This document shows, one piece after another, positions 55,373 through 64,000 of a stretch of DNA of 64,000 nt (the first letter of the stretch is position 1; each line of letters starts with the position of its first letter). The translations under genes were made by a program, and so were the position numbers. Under the pieces are notes generated by a model. It was not told the origin of the DNA. It worked only from the letters and a program-made list of their open reading frames with translations, and made no database searches. Source of the stretch: Euborellia annulipes (lineage: Eukaryota; Arthropoda; Insecta; Dermaptera; Anisolabididae); NCBI GenBank assembly GCA_023213315.1, contig JAKCPI010006143.1, positions 1 to 64,000 of the forward strand, given 5' to 3'.

Positions 55373-55948
55373 TAGAGCCCGGATGTTGATGCACAATCAA
55401 ACCTTAAAATATGCATGCATGAATGCACTATAAAATGACCACATATGCACAATGAAGGGAAAAAACAGCAAAAATATGCTCTATCACAAATCGAGTCGCA
55501 TTTTATATTATATTTTTTTTTTATATCAATGACCAACAAGAATAAAAAAAATTGAAGTGACAGGCGCAGGTTTGAAAGATGAATTCTGGGACAAATTGAG
55601 GTTGAAATGTTGATCTTTTACAATTCCACCCTAAAGAGCGCCAAAGTTTGAAAATATTAAAATTTTTGTCGCATAAATTAGACTTTAAAAGCAACTACAC
55701 ATAAATATTCAAAACATGCTTTTTTTTCTTTAAAAAATTGTTAAAATATGCATGAAAAATAAAGTTGTTTTGGTTAAAAATTGGCAAAGCATGGAATTTC
55801 TTCAAAAAAAAAAGCAAAATATGCACAATGTGCATGTTCCGAGCATATGTGCAATTCGAATCGAATACTCAACAAATATAACTGCAAAGTTCTAGGAACG
55901 TTTTCAGCTTCTATCCAAACATGCATTTGCCTCAACATCCGGGCTCTT
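55373..55948. mobile_element. hAT-like element (TIR TAGAGCCCGGATG)
   Basis: TAGAGCCCGGATGTTGATGC ... CAACATCCGGGCTCTT, flanked by 8-bp CTAATGAC / CTCATGAC. The interior has many TGCAT/ATGCA units and short frames that may be transposase debris. A relative is at 51170-51712. Confidence 0.7.
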
Positions 55949-56226
55949 CTCATGACTTGTGCTAGTGGTCTAAATTTATTAACTAAATAAGTTATTTTCC
56001 CTTTAAAAATATTTCATTTAAATTATTATAGAATCCTTTCAATGGATGAATAAACATACTAAATACACATGTCCCATTAATAACGTCATCAAATATGCAT
56101 ATAATTTTCAATTGGATAACTCCCTGTTATACAATACAAGATTACAAGAAACTGGGAAATTTATTAAATATTTCTCTGACGAATAGCAAACAGCCCTGAA
56201 ACCACAACATTGAGCAGCGTTCTCGG

Positions 56227-56498
56227 CAGTGGCGTAGCGAGGGGGGGAGCAAGGGGGGTCATCATGCCCCGGGCGCTAATCACAAAGGGGCGCCAAATGG
56301 TCGGCAAAACAAAAATATGGTGGATAATTTTCATTTTTATTATAATTGATTTCTGGAAAATATATTTTAAATTTAGTGCCAGTGTAGTATAATAATTTTT
56401 ATTATTTTACATATAATATTATATGGTTTTCGAATGGGGGGGGGGGGCGCTAAAAAGGTATTGTGCCCCGGGCGCTAGTTAAGCTCGCTACGCCACTG
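56227..56498. mobile_element. hAT non-autonomous element (TIR CAGTGGCGTAGCGAGG)
   Basis: CAGTGGCGTAGCGAGG ... GCTCGCTACGCCACTG with a perfect 8-bp duplication GTTCTCGG (56219-56226, 56499-56506). It has a sub-terminal GCCCCGGGCGCTA repeat on both sides and poly-G runs. No ORF. Confidence 0.85.
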
Positions 56499-56631
56499 GT
56501 TCTCGGGGGATTTGAGATATAGAGAACACCAAGTGGAATTGAAGTTGAAGGAAACCTATTCTGAAGGCTAGTACTATAATACAAGCCATGTGAGAGAAAG
56601 AAATAACACTTTTGGGGAGATTCTTAAAAAA

Positions 56632-57108
56632 AAATCCGGTGTGACTAGCGCACAGCACAGAACTTTCTCTTTTCTTCGGTAATCGTGTGTGTGTTCAATT
56701 TAAAGCATGAAGGAAGTGGCTAGGAGGTTGAAATTTTATATTTAACTTAGGCACCCTCCTGGAACGTGAGACGAAGCTTTTGAATAAAATCAGCCAAAGA
56801 GTACTAGACCTTTACTAATGCACTTTTTCAGTTTTTGTTATCAAAATTTGCTCAACGATTTTGTTTAAAATTTAAAAATCAATTATTTTTTACATGCTCT
56901 TTAAAATGTATATTCTCATTTTGCCCTTGAAATCTTTTGAAGTACACTTTACTCTTGTAATAAATAAATATTCTCCTAGGTTTATAAATTTTACATTTTG
57001 AATTCTAATATATCGACGGAAAGTAAGCTAAATATATGTAGACACAAAAAAATCTGGTGTGATAAGTACAGAACACAACTTTCGATTACCAGTCACACCA
57101 AATTTTTC
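56632..57108 (+). repeat. Family A copy 15 with P2-type sequence at both ends
   Basis: It begins AATCCGGTGTGACTAGCGCA ... CTTCGGTAATCG, one P2 arm, where other copies have P1. It then enters the body at TGTGTGTTCAATTTAAAGCA and ends with a shortened P2. The X-box region is deleted. Confidence 0.65.
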
Positions 57109-57747
57109 AGTCTAAAAAGATTGATTGGTAACTAATTCAATTGAAATAATTTTTGTAGTGACCACCTTAGTGCAGTACAAAAGGGAAGAACTCTAGCACT
57201 GTGCTACAGTTGAATATTATCAGTAAAAGCTAAATTAATTTTGCTATCTTTAATACAAAATGAACTCAATTTCCATCAAATTATTGTCTTAACGTAAATA
57301 TGAAATCCTAGTCAGTGAACTAGAATTTCCAGATTTTGGAGAATTTTAGATTTTCATCTTTCAGCGTTTGAGCAAATATTTATTTTGTCTCAATGCTTAG
57401 AGATAAGTGTTAAATCAGGTGGAAAACGTTTTCACTCATTCTACTCTACTAGTGCATAGACTACGTATGATGTTATGTGTGTGCAAGATAAAAAGAGAAA
57501 AGGAAGAGCAGCAGGAGGAGGCGCTGAGGGGCCCCGATGTCAATACAGAGAGAGAGAGGCGTTCATTGAGGAAATTGGCATCAAACTTAACCAACGAACG
57601 AATGACAAGCTCTGCGTCAGACACATGACAAAACTTTTGTATTCTTTTTTTTTTTTTTAATCAAAAATAGTGATCATTGCATTGGAATAAAAAAAAAGAG
57701 TTTTGCGACAGAGGAGACGATCTAGCCTTGACACATTCATGATTATA
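57109..57747. other. Gene-free stretch
   Basis: A purine-rich patch at 57490-57560 supports overlapping short frames in both strands but no recognised peptide. Poly-T at 57645-57658. Confidence 0.4.
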
Positions 57748-58000
57748 AGGACCCTGTTACGCATTAGTGTGTCAAGCGCCAGCTACCGATTTTTGAGAAA
57801 ATTAACATTTAAGTTTTTTGTTTTGATTAGATTGTATATAATTTTTTTTGTCAATTGTGCAAGTAACATTAAATATAAATTTTTTTTAGGACATATTTCA
57901 TAAAAAATACTATTAATTATAGCATTTGAAACAATATTCCGTGCTTAACTCAATTTTTAATTTTTTTTGCGCTTGACACACTAATGCATAACAGGGTGCA
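57748..58000. mobile_element. GGACCC MITE, copy 3 (intact)
   Basis: GGACCCTGTTACGCATTAGT ... TGACACACTAATGCATAACA, about 253 bp, with TATAA at both edges. The interior is almost identical to copy 1, suggesting recent spread. Confidence 0.8.
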
Positions 58001-58084
58001 TATAATAGCTACTTCGACAAACGAATCGAAAATCTCCGAAATGCATTCAGTGATTACATAAGTTTGTATATAATAACAACTAAC

Positions 58085-58125
58085 AGCTGCGAAGATGGCT
58101 TTAACCAAGGGCAAAACGTTAGCTA
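58085..58125 (+). repeat. Decayed hammerhead-like foldback arm
   Basis: CTGCGAAGATGGCTTTAACC ... AAAACGTTAGC keeps the order of the motif but breaks both conserved cores. Single arm only. Confidence 0.35.
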
Positions 58126-58311
58126 TTGAAAATATATTTTTTTAAAGAAAGCATTTTCTTCTGCTTTTTACTTTCTCGTATAGAATATAAAGAGAAAGTA
58201 TTGCAATCATCAAAAAATTTGACTTCGAGATTTTGATGTTTCTCCACATTTTAGACCTTCCGGGGTCCAAAAAAAACTAATTTTGGCTGTGTGTGTGTGT
58301 GTCCGTGTGTT

Positions 58312-58772
58312 GGGAGGGGCGCGCCTGCCAAGTATACCAAAGTCGCGGGTTCGGACCCCAGGCAGTCCGATGATTTTATTTAAGCCATTTGAATACCAAA
58401 TGGCTTAAATAAGAATGCCTGGACCCCCAATCTTCTTCTTCTTCTTCTATCCTGGCCTTATCCCTATGTGGGGTCGGCAAAATTAATTTATAAAGAAATG
58501 AGACCGAGAGAAGAGCAAGCGGTCTGACGCTTGATTTGGAAAAAAAGGAAAAAAAAAGGCTGACATAAAGGAAAGGAAGAAATGCCAGCCTTAGCTCGGG
58601 TAACTCGTGGTCTTCATCCACGTACTCACTAGAAGTGAGCCTGGGCCCCCAATAGATATTATAAATAATAACATTTATCGTCAAAGTCTTATATGTCCTA
58701 AGTTGTCGAAAATACTGTGTGAGTGTGTATGTGAGTGTGAATGAGAAAAAAGAGCGAGTTAAAAAAAAATCA
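58312..58772 (+). mobile_element. tRNA-derived SINE, copy 8, split by another retroelement
   Basis: Head remnant from about 58318, B-box GGTTCGGACCCC, internal hairpin TTAAGCCATTTG / CAAATGGCTTAA. The body resumes at 58639 and ends in a GTGAGTGTGAATG tail and a short poly-A (58763-58770). Confidence 0.75.
58431..58638. mobile_element. Second SINE-like insertion
   Basis: It starts with (TCT)n then ATCCTGGCCTTATCCCTATG, TGGGGTCGGC and related text. It is flanked by 14-bp near-perfect duplications GCCTGGACCCCCAA / GCCTGGGCCCCCAA (58417-58430, 58639-58652). The duplication length fits retrotransposition. It is probably a minus-oriented LINE or SINE 3' end with a (GAA)n tail. Confidence 0.6.
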
Positions 58773-59195
58773 TACAGGTGTCATTAAAAAACATGTAAAT
58801 ATAAACAAATCAATTTGTTTCACATGAAAATGTGAATGTCTTTTTCTTCGTTGATTATTTCAAAAACTATTAAGTTATCGTAATAATGTCAAAGAATTAA
58901 AACTTTTTAAAATAGAGTACTTTATCATATAACATTAGCCGGGTGTTACATTTCGCTCCGAAAAATAAGTAGCAAAACGACCCACCCTAGTATATACCAA
59001 ATCGATCTTGCGTTTTTTAAGCGATCGTGTTCACAGATACACACAGGCATAATGCCCAAAATGTTTTTTTTTTTTTTTTTTTGACTCAGCGAGATCTAAA
59101 ACATGGAGAAACATCAAAATCCCGAAGTCGAATTTTTAGACAATGCTTTCTCTTTAAATACTATACGAGAAAGTAAAAACGAGGTACCAGCGGGA

Positions 59196-59262
59196 GTCGA
59201 ACTCTCGTGGTTTACGTATTGAAGCCAGATATGTGTATCAGTGGTTAGCCACACCGATTTTT
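59196..59262 (-). repeat. tRNA-like head
   Basis: On the minus strand: GTGTGGCTAACCACTG (A-box region) and GAGAGTTCGACTCCCGCTGG (B-box/T-arm). The anticodon arm does not fold cleanly and no 3' CCA-adjacent acceptor pairing is seen, so it is scored as a SINE head or tRNA pseudogene. Confidence 0.45.
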
Positions 59263-59608
59263 TAGCATTTAGTGTCAAATAATTTAAAAAAAAAGACTAT
59301 TAAAAAAACTATTTCAAAGCTTTTCTAATTAATTAAATATTCCCTTTTTGATAGTTTATAGTTTATATAAAAGTAAACTTGGATAGAGAAAAGTTAATTA
59401 GAATTTTTTATGCTTTCACTTTTTTATTCCATTTAACGTTGAAATTATCTTAAAAAATGTAGAGGAGTTCGTAAAGTTTTAATAGTAGAGTTTATTAGAT
59501 GGGGTTGACGTAAACTTAAACGAGTTGTATAGTATAATTTGAGACTCTCAGCTAGTACGTAACGGTATTTAGGTCAGTGGGATAATTCTCATTTCGTAAC
59601 AGTTGTTA

Positions 59609-59755
<147 letters not shown>

Positions 59756-59879
59756 TTATTTTGCGTTAAAATTTGAATTTGAGGAAAATTCTAAATTGCT
59801 TTCTTAAATTATATTTTTGAATTTGTAAAAAATTCTTTTAAACCTGATGATGGTGTAAAATTTTGAAATTTCAGCTTGT

Positions 59880-60014
59880 GTAGGAAAGTTGGACAGGCAG
59901 TGGCACATTCAAGCAGGAGGGGGCGGGCGGGGCGGGGGGAAAATGCGGATAATTATTTTAATTCCGAATTCAAATTAGTAGACTATTAAAAAAACAACTT
60001 ATTTTTAATAATGA
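59880..60014. other. G-rich patch in the upstream intron of G-alpha-o
   Basis: GGGGGCGGGCGGGGCGGGGG at about 59918-59939, a possible quadruplex-forming run or transposon end; otherwise nothing recognisable. Confidence 0.35.
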
Positions 60015-60125
60015 GGCCCTCGGGCTTGGTCTAGTGGCTAGCGTGCTGGTCTTCTATTCCAAGGGTCGCGGGTTCGGATCCCAGGCAGTCCGATGATTTT
60101 ATTTAAGCCATTTGGATACCAAATT
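60015..60125 (+). mobile_element. tRNA-derived SINE, copy 9 (head only)
   Basis: GGCCCTCGGGCTTGGTCTAG, B-box GGTTCGGATCCC and the first arm of the internal hairpin, then truncation. Confidence 0.7.
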
Positions 60126-60164
60126 TTTGAGCAGATCAAGACAGTCAAAGTAAAATGAGGAAAT

Positions 60165-60692
60165 TTTTTTTGCTTTATTGAACAATACTGTTGACGTTTC
60201 GGTCGATTCTTCCGGCCTTCATTAGGACAAGTGTTTTGTTCATAAGAGGGTAAAAAAATTAGAGATGCAACTAAGGTTTTTTTTTTCTTTATTTATTTAA
60301 ACAGCAGGGTTCCGTGTTTAAACCATTTTTAAAGCTGGCGGAAAGTCATTATTAAAGTGTCAACAATATATAAATCCCTTTGATAATGACTTTTCGCCAA
60401 CTCTGAAGATGGTTCAAACACGGAATCGAAACATCAGCCGTGCGGATTAAATAAATAAAGAAAACAAAAAAAAAAAACCTTAGCTGCATCTCTCATTTTC
60501 GACCTTCTTATGAAAATATCATCACAGCTATAAATTGCCTTTTGTGACAAGTGTTTTGCTTAGAGCTTAGAGGGGCTCTTGGCATAGGAACCTTCGCTAG
60601 TTGACATGTTGACTAAGCTCGAGGCAAACAAAACACTTGTCCTGATGAAAACCAAAAGGCCGAAACGTCCTTGTTTAATTAAAGAAAAAAAA
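60165..60692. mobile_element. Two nested foldback elements
   Basis: The outer arms (GCTTTATTGAACAATAC ..., GACAAGTGTTTTGTT; complement ends near 60692) contain hammerhead-like cores at about 60193-60227 (minus) and 60642-60669 (plus, CTGATGA ... GGCCGAAAC-GTC). A second foldback (about 60247-60508) is inserted into the left half, with its own plus-strand motif at about 60400-60431. Confidence 0.65.
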
Positions 60693-60712
60693 AACCCACA
60701 TTACTATAAATA

Positions 60713-60986
60713 AATGAAATTAATTAACGGATTATTCTAGAAGCATGAAATTTTTTTAAAAAGATTCTTTCAAACAATACCGAGGGCCCTGTTTGCTGAT
60801 ATTTTGAAAAAGGCTACTAGTTTTTTTTTTTTTTTAATTGGACTAATAAATTGATCCATTTTTTCAAACTTAATTTAATAAAAAACTAAAAGCATTTTTC
60901 AAAATATCAGCAAAGAGGGACCTCGGTATTGTTTTAAAGAATCTTTAAAAAAAAAATTTCATGTTTCTAGCATAATCCGTTAACTA
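60713..60986. mobile_element. Long palindrome without hammerhead motif
   Basis: ATGAAATTAATTAACGGATT ... is mirrored up to ...AATCCGTTAACTA, with ACAATACCGAGG and AAATATCAGCAAA on both arms around a T-run. Another copy of the terminal motif (AATCCGTTAATTAG) lies at about 61219. Confidence 0.65.
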
Positions 60987-61044
60987 GAGGATGTGGCATA
61001 AGGGCAGTCAAAGCGAAAAATAAAATAAAAATCTATTTTTTGTA

Positions 61045-61077
61045 GACGTTTCGAGTGCCGATCGCACTCTTCATCAG
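61045..61077 (-). ncRNA. Hammerhead-like motif, left arm
   Basis: The minus strand reads CTGATGA, A, GAGTGC-GATCG-GCACTC, GAAAC, GTC. Flanks TTTTTTTGTT before and TACAAAAAATAG after can form stem I of about 8 bp. Confidence 0.5.
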
Positions 61078-61106
61078 AACAAAAAAAACTTGACATCATT
61101 TTTGTC

Positions 61107-61139
61107 CTGATGAAGAGTGCGATCGGCACTCGAAACGTC
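61107..61139 (+). ncRNA. Hammerhead-like motif, right arm
   Basis: CTGATGA at 61107-61113, one extra A, stem II GAGTGC/GCACTC (6 bp) with loop GATCG, GAAAC at 61132-61136, GTC at 61137-61139. CATTTTTGTC before and GCCAAAAAATG after give a stem I of about 8-9 bp with one mismatch and one bulge. The catalytic core residues CUGANGA and GAAA are complete. The deviations are the extra nucleotide before stem II and the lack of an intramolecular stem III. Confidence 0.55.
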
Positions 61140-61189
61140 GCCAAAAAATGGATTTTTATTTTATTTTTCGCTTTGGCTGCCACATCCTC

Positions 61190-62264
61190 ATATCATAATA
61201 TCCAGCCATCAAGAAACAATCCGTTAATTAGTTTCATCTATTCAAATTAAAATAATAATAACATATATTCAAATTATTTTATTAAAACGTTAAAACTAGA
61301 GATAGATTTATTTGAATATCTACGAAATGGAATTAAAAATATTTCAAAATACCCGAAATGATTATTTTAGAATATAGACGTTTTTTAAATCCCTTTTCTC
61401 CGAGATCCAATCCGTCATTGATTACAGCTATTTAAGAGGGTAGCCCATATCAGAGAAGGTGGGTCTATCATAAAATTAAGGCGTCAAAAGGTCAGAGGTA
61501 GGCGTTAGTAAATGGATAGTGATTCACTAACACAGAGTGACAAATGCCATCCAATTTAGTGTCATTTGTCAAATGCCGTCGACTACAAAACGAATCATTT
61601 TTTTTTTTTTTTTTATTTAGATTCCCATTTACAATAGAGGGTTTATTTAGTAAATAAATTGACGTTGTTTTTTGTCCTCGATTTCACTCATGAATGCTGA
61701 GAAAGAGACTCGGGGGAATTGACCCGAAATATCTCTTTGATTTTGTTTAACAATTAATAAAAAATATAGAATATTTTTTTTTTGTAAGAAAGGAAAAAGC
61801 AGCGAAGCGTTATGAGGAGGCGATTTTTTTATTGGTTATTTTGGAAAATTAATATTTTTATTGTGTGGGTGATTTAGGGCCGGTTCCTTCATATCTAATT
61901 AACTATCTCGAATAAGCTAGTTTTGAGTCCTTTAGAATCATATGATTAAATAAGAGCCCAGATCGTAGCTAAGTACCAAATTTCGGTATTAGGCTTAGTG
62001 AAAGGGGTGAAATCAGAAACACAAGCCTTGCTTATTTATTTTTTAAATTTTAATTTTTAATAATTTTTTTATAAATGATGCCTTTATTAAGTTGCTAACT
62101 TCACAAAACTGAACTTATATTTTAGATCAGTGTTTCTCACCGTCTAAGTCTACGGCACCCCAAAGCACTTTTGCGTTGGGAAGAACTAGCGAACAATTAA
62201 CGAAAATTTGTCTTTTAGAGGGCCCGGACCCCTCGGGGCTCAGATTTATCAATTATTTTAAAAA
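61190..62264. other. Gene-free stretch with repeat edges
   Basis: Poly-T at 61597-61614. The block at 61875-62000 is shared, inverted, with 51.85-52.0 kb. A hAT-like start CAGTGTTTCTCACCGTC is near 62127 without a matching right end. No exon is seen. Confidence 0.4.
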
Positions 62265-62731
62265 TATTAATGATATAAAGCGGATGCAGCCAATAATAAA
62301 TAAAAAGCATCTATTTTGTTAACACTCTTTATTTCGGAATGATCAACAAAGCCATCATCAGCCCTTCAAGAGTTATTATTAACATACAAAATAGATGTAG
62401 TCAAAAGAGATATAATACTGTTCATATGTATTTAGTCGAATGTATTTTTTCAATTTTCGTTACCCACAAGAGAGTATAAGAGAGCAAAGCCTTTAATACC
62501 TCTTTACTCTCTTGTGGGTAATCAAAGTTAAAAAACACATTCGACTAAATACATATGAACAGTATTATATCTCTTATGACTACATATATTTTGTATGTTA
62601 ATAATATAAAATATACTCTTGAAGGGCTGATGATGGCTTTGTTGATCATAGCCGAAACGTTCCGAAATAAAGAGTGTTAACAAAATAGATGCTTTTTATT
62701 TATTGGCTGCATCCTCTTTATATCATTAATA
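62265..62731. mobile_element. Large foldback element with hammerhead-like motifs
   Basis: Arms of about 200 nt: TATTAATGATATAAAG, GGATGCAGCCAATAATAAAT ... mirrored on the right. An inner pair surrounds ACCCACAAGAGAG near the centre (about 62461-62520). The left-arm core is damaged (CCGAAAT), the right-arm core intact (62627-62661). Confidence 0.75.
62627..62661 (+). ncRNA. Hammerhead-like motif
   Basis: CTGATGA, one T, stem II GGCT ... AGCC with an 11-nt loop, GAAAC, GTT. Outer flanks CTCTT / AAGAG can pair. Stem I near the core is weak. Confidence 0.4.
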
Positions 62732-62769
62732 TAATTATACAACAGCCACAATTCGTTATATATATTTTA

Positions 62770-62935
62770 AAAATATTTTTATATATGGTGGGGGGGGTAT
62801 TTAAACATGAGTTAGGCCCCTCTCCCTCGAAAAAATTTCTATATACGCCCCTGGTACAGATGACCAGCTCGCTAACCCCTATCCCAAGGCCCGAGGACGA
62901 CTGACTAAATTTATAACACAATATTTATAAACTAA
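62770..62935. repeat. Poly-G element edge and SINE head fragment
   Basis: A poly-G run near 62790-62797 followed by an element end (ATATACGCCCCTGGTA), then a minus-strand SINE head piece (GCTCGCTAACCCCTATCCCA) at about 62865-62897. Confidence 0.4.
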
Positions 62936-63106
62936 TAGCAAAAAGGGGGGGGGTAAGGAGTTAGAGAAATGTCTGTCTTAACTCGAGTATATCGACACTA
63001 ATTTTCGAATAGGTAAATTGGATAATCAAGAAATAAATAAATAATAAATGATATTAATATCAAATTTGCAAAAAGTTGCGATGCTTTATTTTCAGATTAA
63101 CTAGAG

Positions 63107-63404
63107 CAGGGGTGGCCAAGCTCCTTGACAGTCCGAGCCATTTTTCAAAATTTGAAGCCCCCCAAATAAATTGATATTTAAAAAGTATGGAAAAAACGTA
63201 TTCAAAATAATTTATAAGCGAAATTTTTGCACAAATCCGGGGAATTTTTTCCCAGCACATGAAAATCTTTTTACCTATTTTTAACCAAAACTCTTTTTTG
63301 GTAAACGAGATTTTTTCCTGTGGAAAATTAACATTTATCGAGAGCCACAAATAATCCATCAAAGATCCGCATGTGGCTCGGGGGCCGCAGTTTGGCCACC
63401 CCTG
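63107..63404. mobile_element. hAT MITE (TIR CAGGGGTGGCCAA)
   Basis: CAGGGGTGGCCAAGCT ... AGTTTGGCCACCCCTG, flanked by 8-bp AACTAGAG / AACTACAG. 298 bp. The sub-terminal GAGCCACA and TGTGGCTC blocks also pair. No transposase. Confidence 0.8.
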
Positions 63405-64000
63405 AACTACAGCATATTTTATTTCAATAAGATATAACGTTTCGAAAAGGCACTCGTTCTGTAGCTTTCTTCAGAAAATAAATCTCTAAGGGCCGGTCTT
63501 TTCATCTTTGGGTAGCACGTTAACCTATGGGTAGTGTGCAATGCAGAAACCCTCTTCCAGGGAATGAACTCTCTTCAATATTAAAGGTTTTTTGAAGTTT
63601 TCTACTTAATAAAGACATAAAATATAAAAATTATTAAATATAAAAATTGAAATTAATTCAAATAAATATTATAAGTTAAAATAATTAATTTTAAAAAAAT
63701 TATTTTTTTTACTAAAATTTAAAATTTGAAATGCTTTAGTTGAAGCTCGTCTCGCCAGAGTGCGCCAGAGGGAGTTGGCCAACCCTCGAACATGGTTTCA
63801 ACTCGGCTATTAGAATATATTCAAATAATCATCTTCAACACCTTGCCAAATATCCTAGAAATATTATCCTGACTGACATAAAATGAATAATAACAAAAAA
63901 AAGGGATAGATTGAAGAATGCCTCTGTTATTTTTATGCGTGAAGTTACGATGCTGCGGCCAGCCTTATGTTCCTAATATCACCCCTTTGCTAAATCGTAC
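63405..64000. other. Gene-free stretch with one decayed foldback arm
   Basis: 63437-63474 on the minus strand reads CTGAAGA ... GAAACGTT, a single hammerhead-like arm with poor stem II. The rest is AT-rich with no exon. Confidence 0.4.

Larger units (their letters stand above)
58165..59179. mobile_element. TIR element whose ends are P1 and adjacent family A-like sequence
   Basis: The left arm (58165 to about 58312: TTTTTACTTTCTCGTATAGA ..., then TTCGAGATTTTGATG and a GTGTGTG tract) and the right arm (about 59020-59179) are inverted copies of each other. Both are diverged relatives of the P1 end of family A. This gives a conventional TIR layout. SINEs occupy the interior. Confidence 0.65.
60987..61189. 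mobile_element. Foldback element with the best hammerhead-like pair
   Basis: Arms GAGGATGTGGC ... AAAGCGAAAAATAAAATAAA and complement, with a short centre at about 61078-61106. Each arm holds a near-identical hammerhead-like motif (61045-61077 minus, 61107-61139 plus). No ORF. Confidence 0.75.

Noticed and set aside
57407..57660. Overlapping frames around the purine-rich patch
   Set aside because: Low-complexity, open in several phases and both strands, no splice context or similarity.

Overview
The window is AT-rich, non-coding-dominated nuclear DNA of an animal. It is most likely an arthropod, possibly a crustacean, but the exact group cannot be read from the sequence. The evidence is: (i) two short protein-coding exons bounded by GT/AG splice sites; one encodes the switch II region of a G protein alpha-o subunit with the arthropod-type stretch [16 protein letters not shown], the other a TMTC (DUF1736) segment; (ii) a very high density of eukaryotic mobile elements: RTE- and CR1/jockey-like LINEs, tRNA-derived SINEs, hAT, Tc1/mariner and Helitron-like non-autonomous elements and foldback palindromes; (iii) abundant (GA)n, (AT)n and (GT)n tracts. 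There are no operons or prokaryotic genes.

Host genes: both recognised exons lie on the minus strand. The TMTC exon is at 36416-36605 and the G-alpha-o exon at 59615-59744. No other exon of either gene was found, so the introns must be very large, or one gene is nested in the other. A possible first exon or promoter (minus strand, 46585-46725) and a GC-rich X-box/TATA segment (plus strand, 53060-53280) are the only other host-like signals.

Layout: 1-8300 holds a Helitron-like repeat split by an RTE LINE fragment, two copies of the main repeat of this window (family A), a mini-Helitron and a SINE. 8300-21250 is mostly MITE, SINE and family A debris. 21254-24595 is a mariner-like shell split by an almost intact RTE LINE. 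25-28.8 kb holds hAT and foldback elements. 28.9-31.7 kb is a nearly complete CR1/jockey-type LINE. 32-47 kb alternates family A copies and SINEs around the TMTC exon, with an RNase H-type LINE 3' end at 41.7-42.6 kb. 47-58 kb holds MITEs, SINEs and hAT elements nested in one another. 58-64 kb surrounds the G-alpha-o exon with nested foldback elements.

Two non-standard systems stand out. First, the foldback elements repeatedly carry a hammerhead-ribozyme-like module: CTGANGA, one extra nucleotide, a hairpin, then GAAAC-GTC, with potential stem I pairing. Second, family A carries interchangeable palindromic terminal modules (P1 and P2); P1 also occurs alone as a roughly 40-nt insertion whose empty site is preserved in the opposite arm of a foldback. 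Most family A copies also carry an RFX/X-box-like palindrome.
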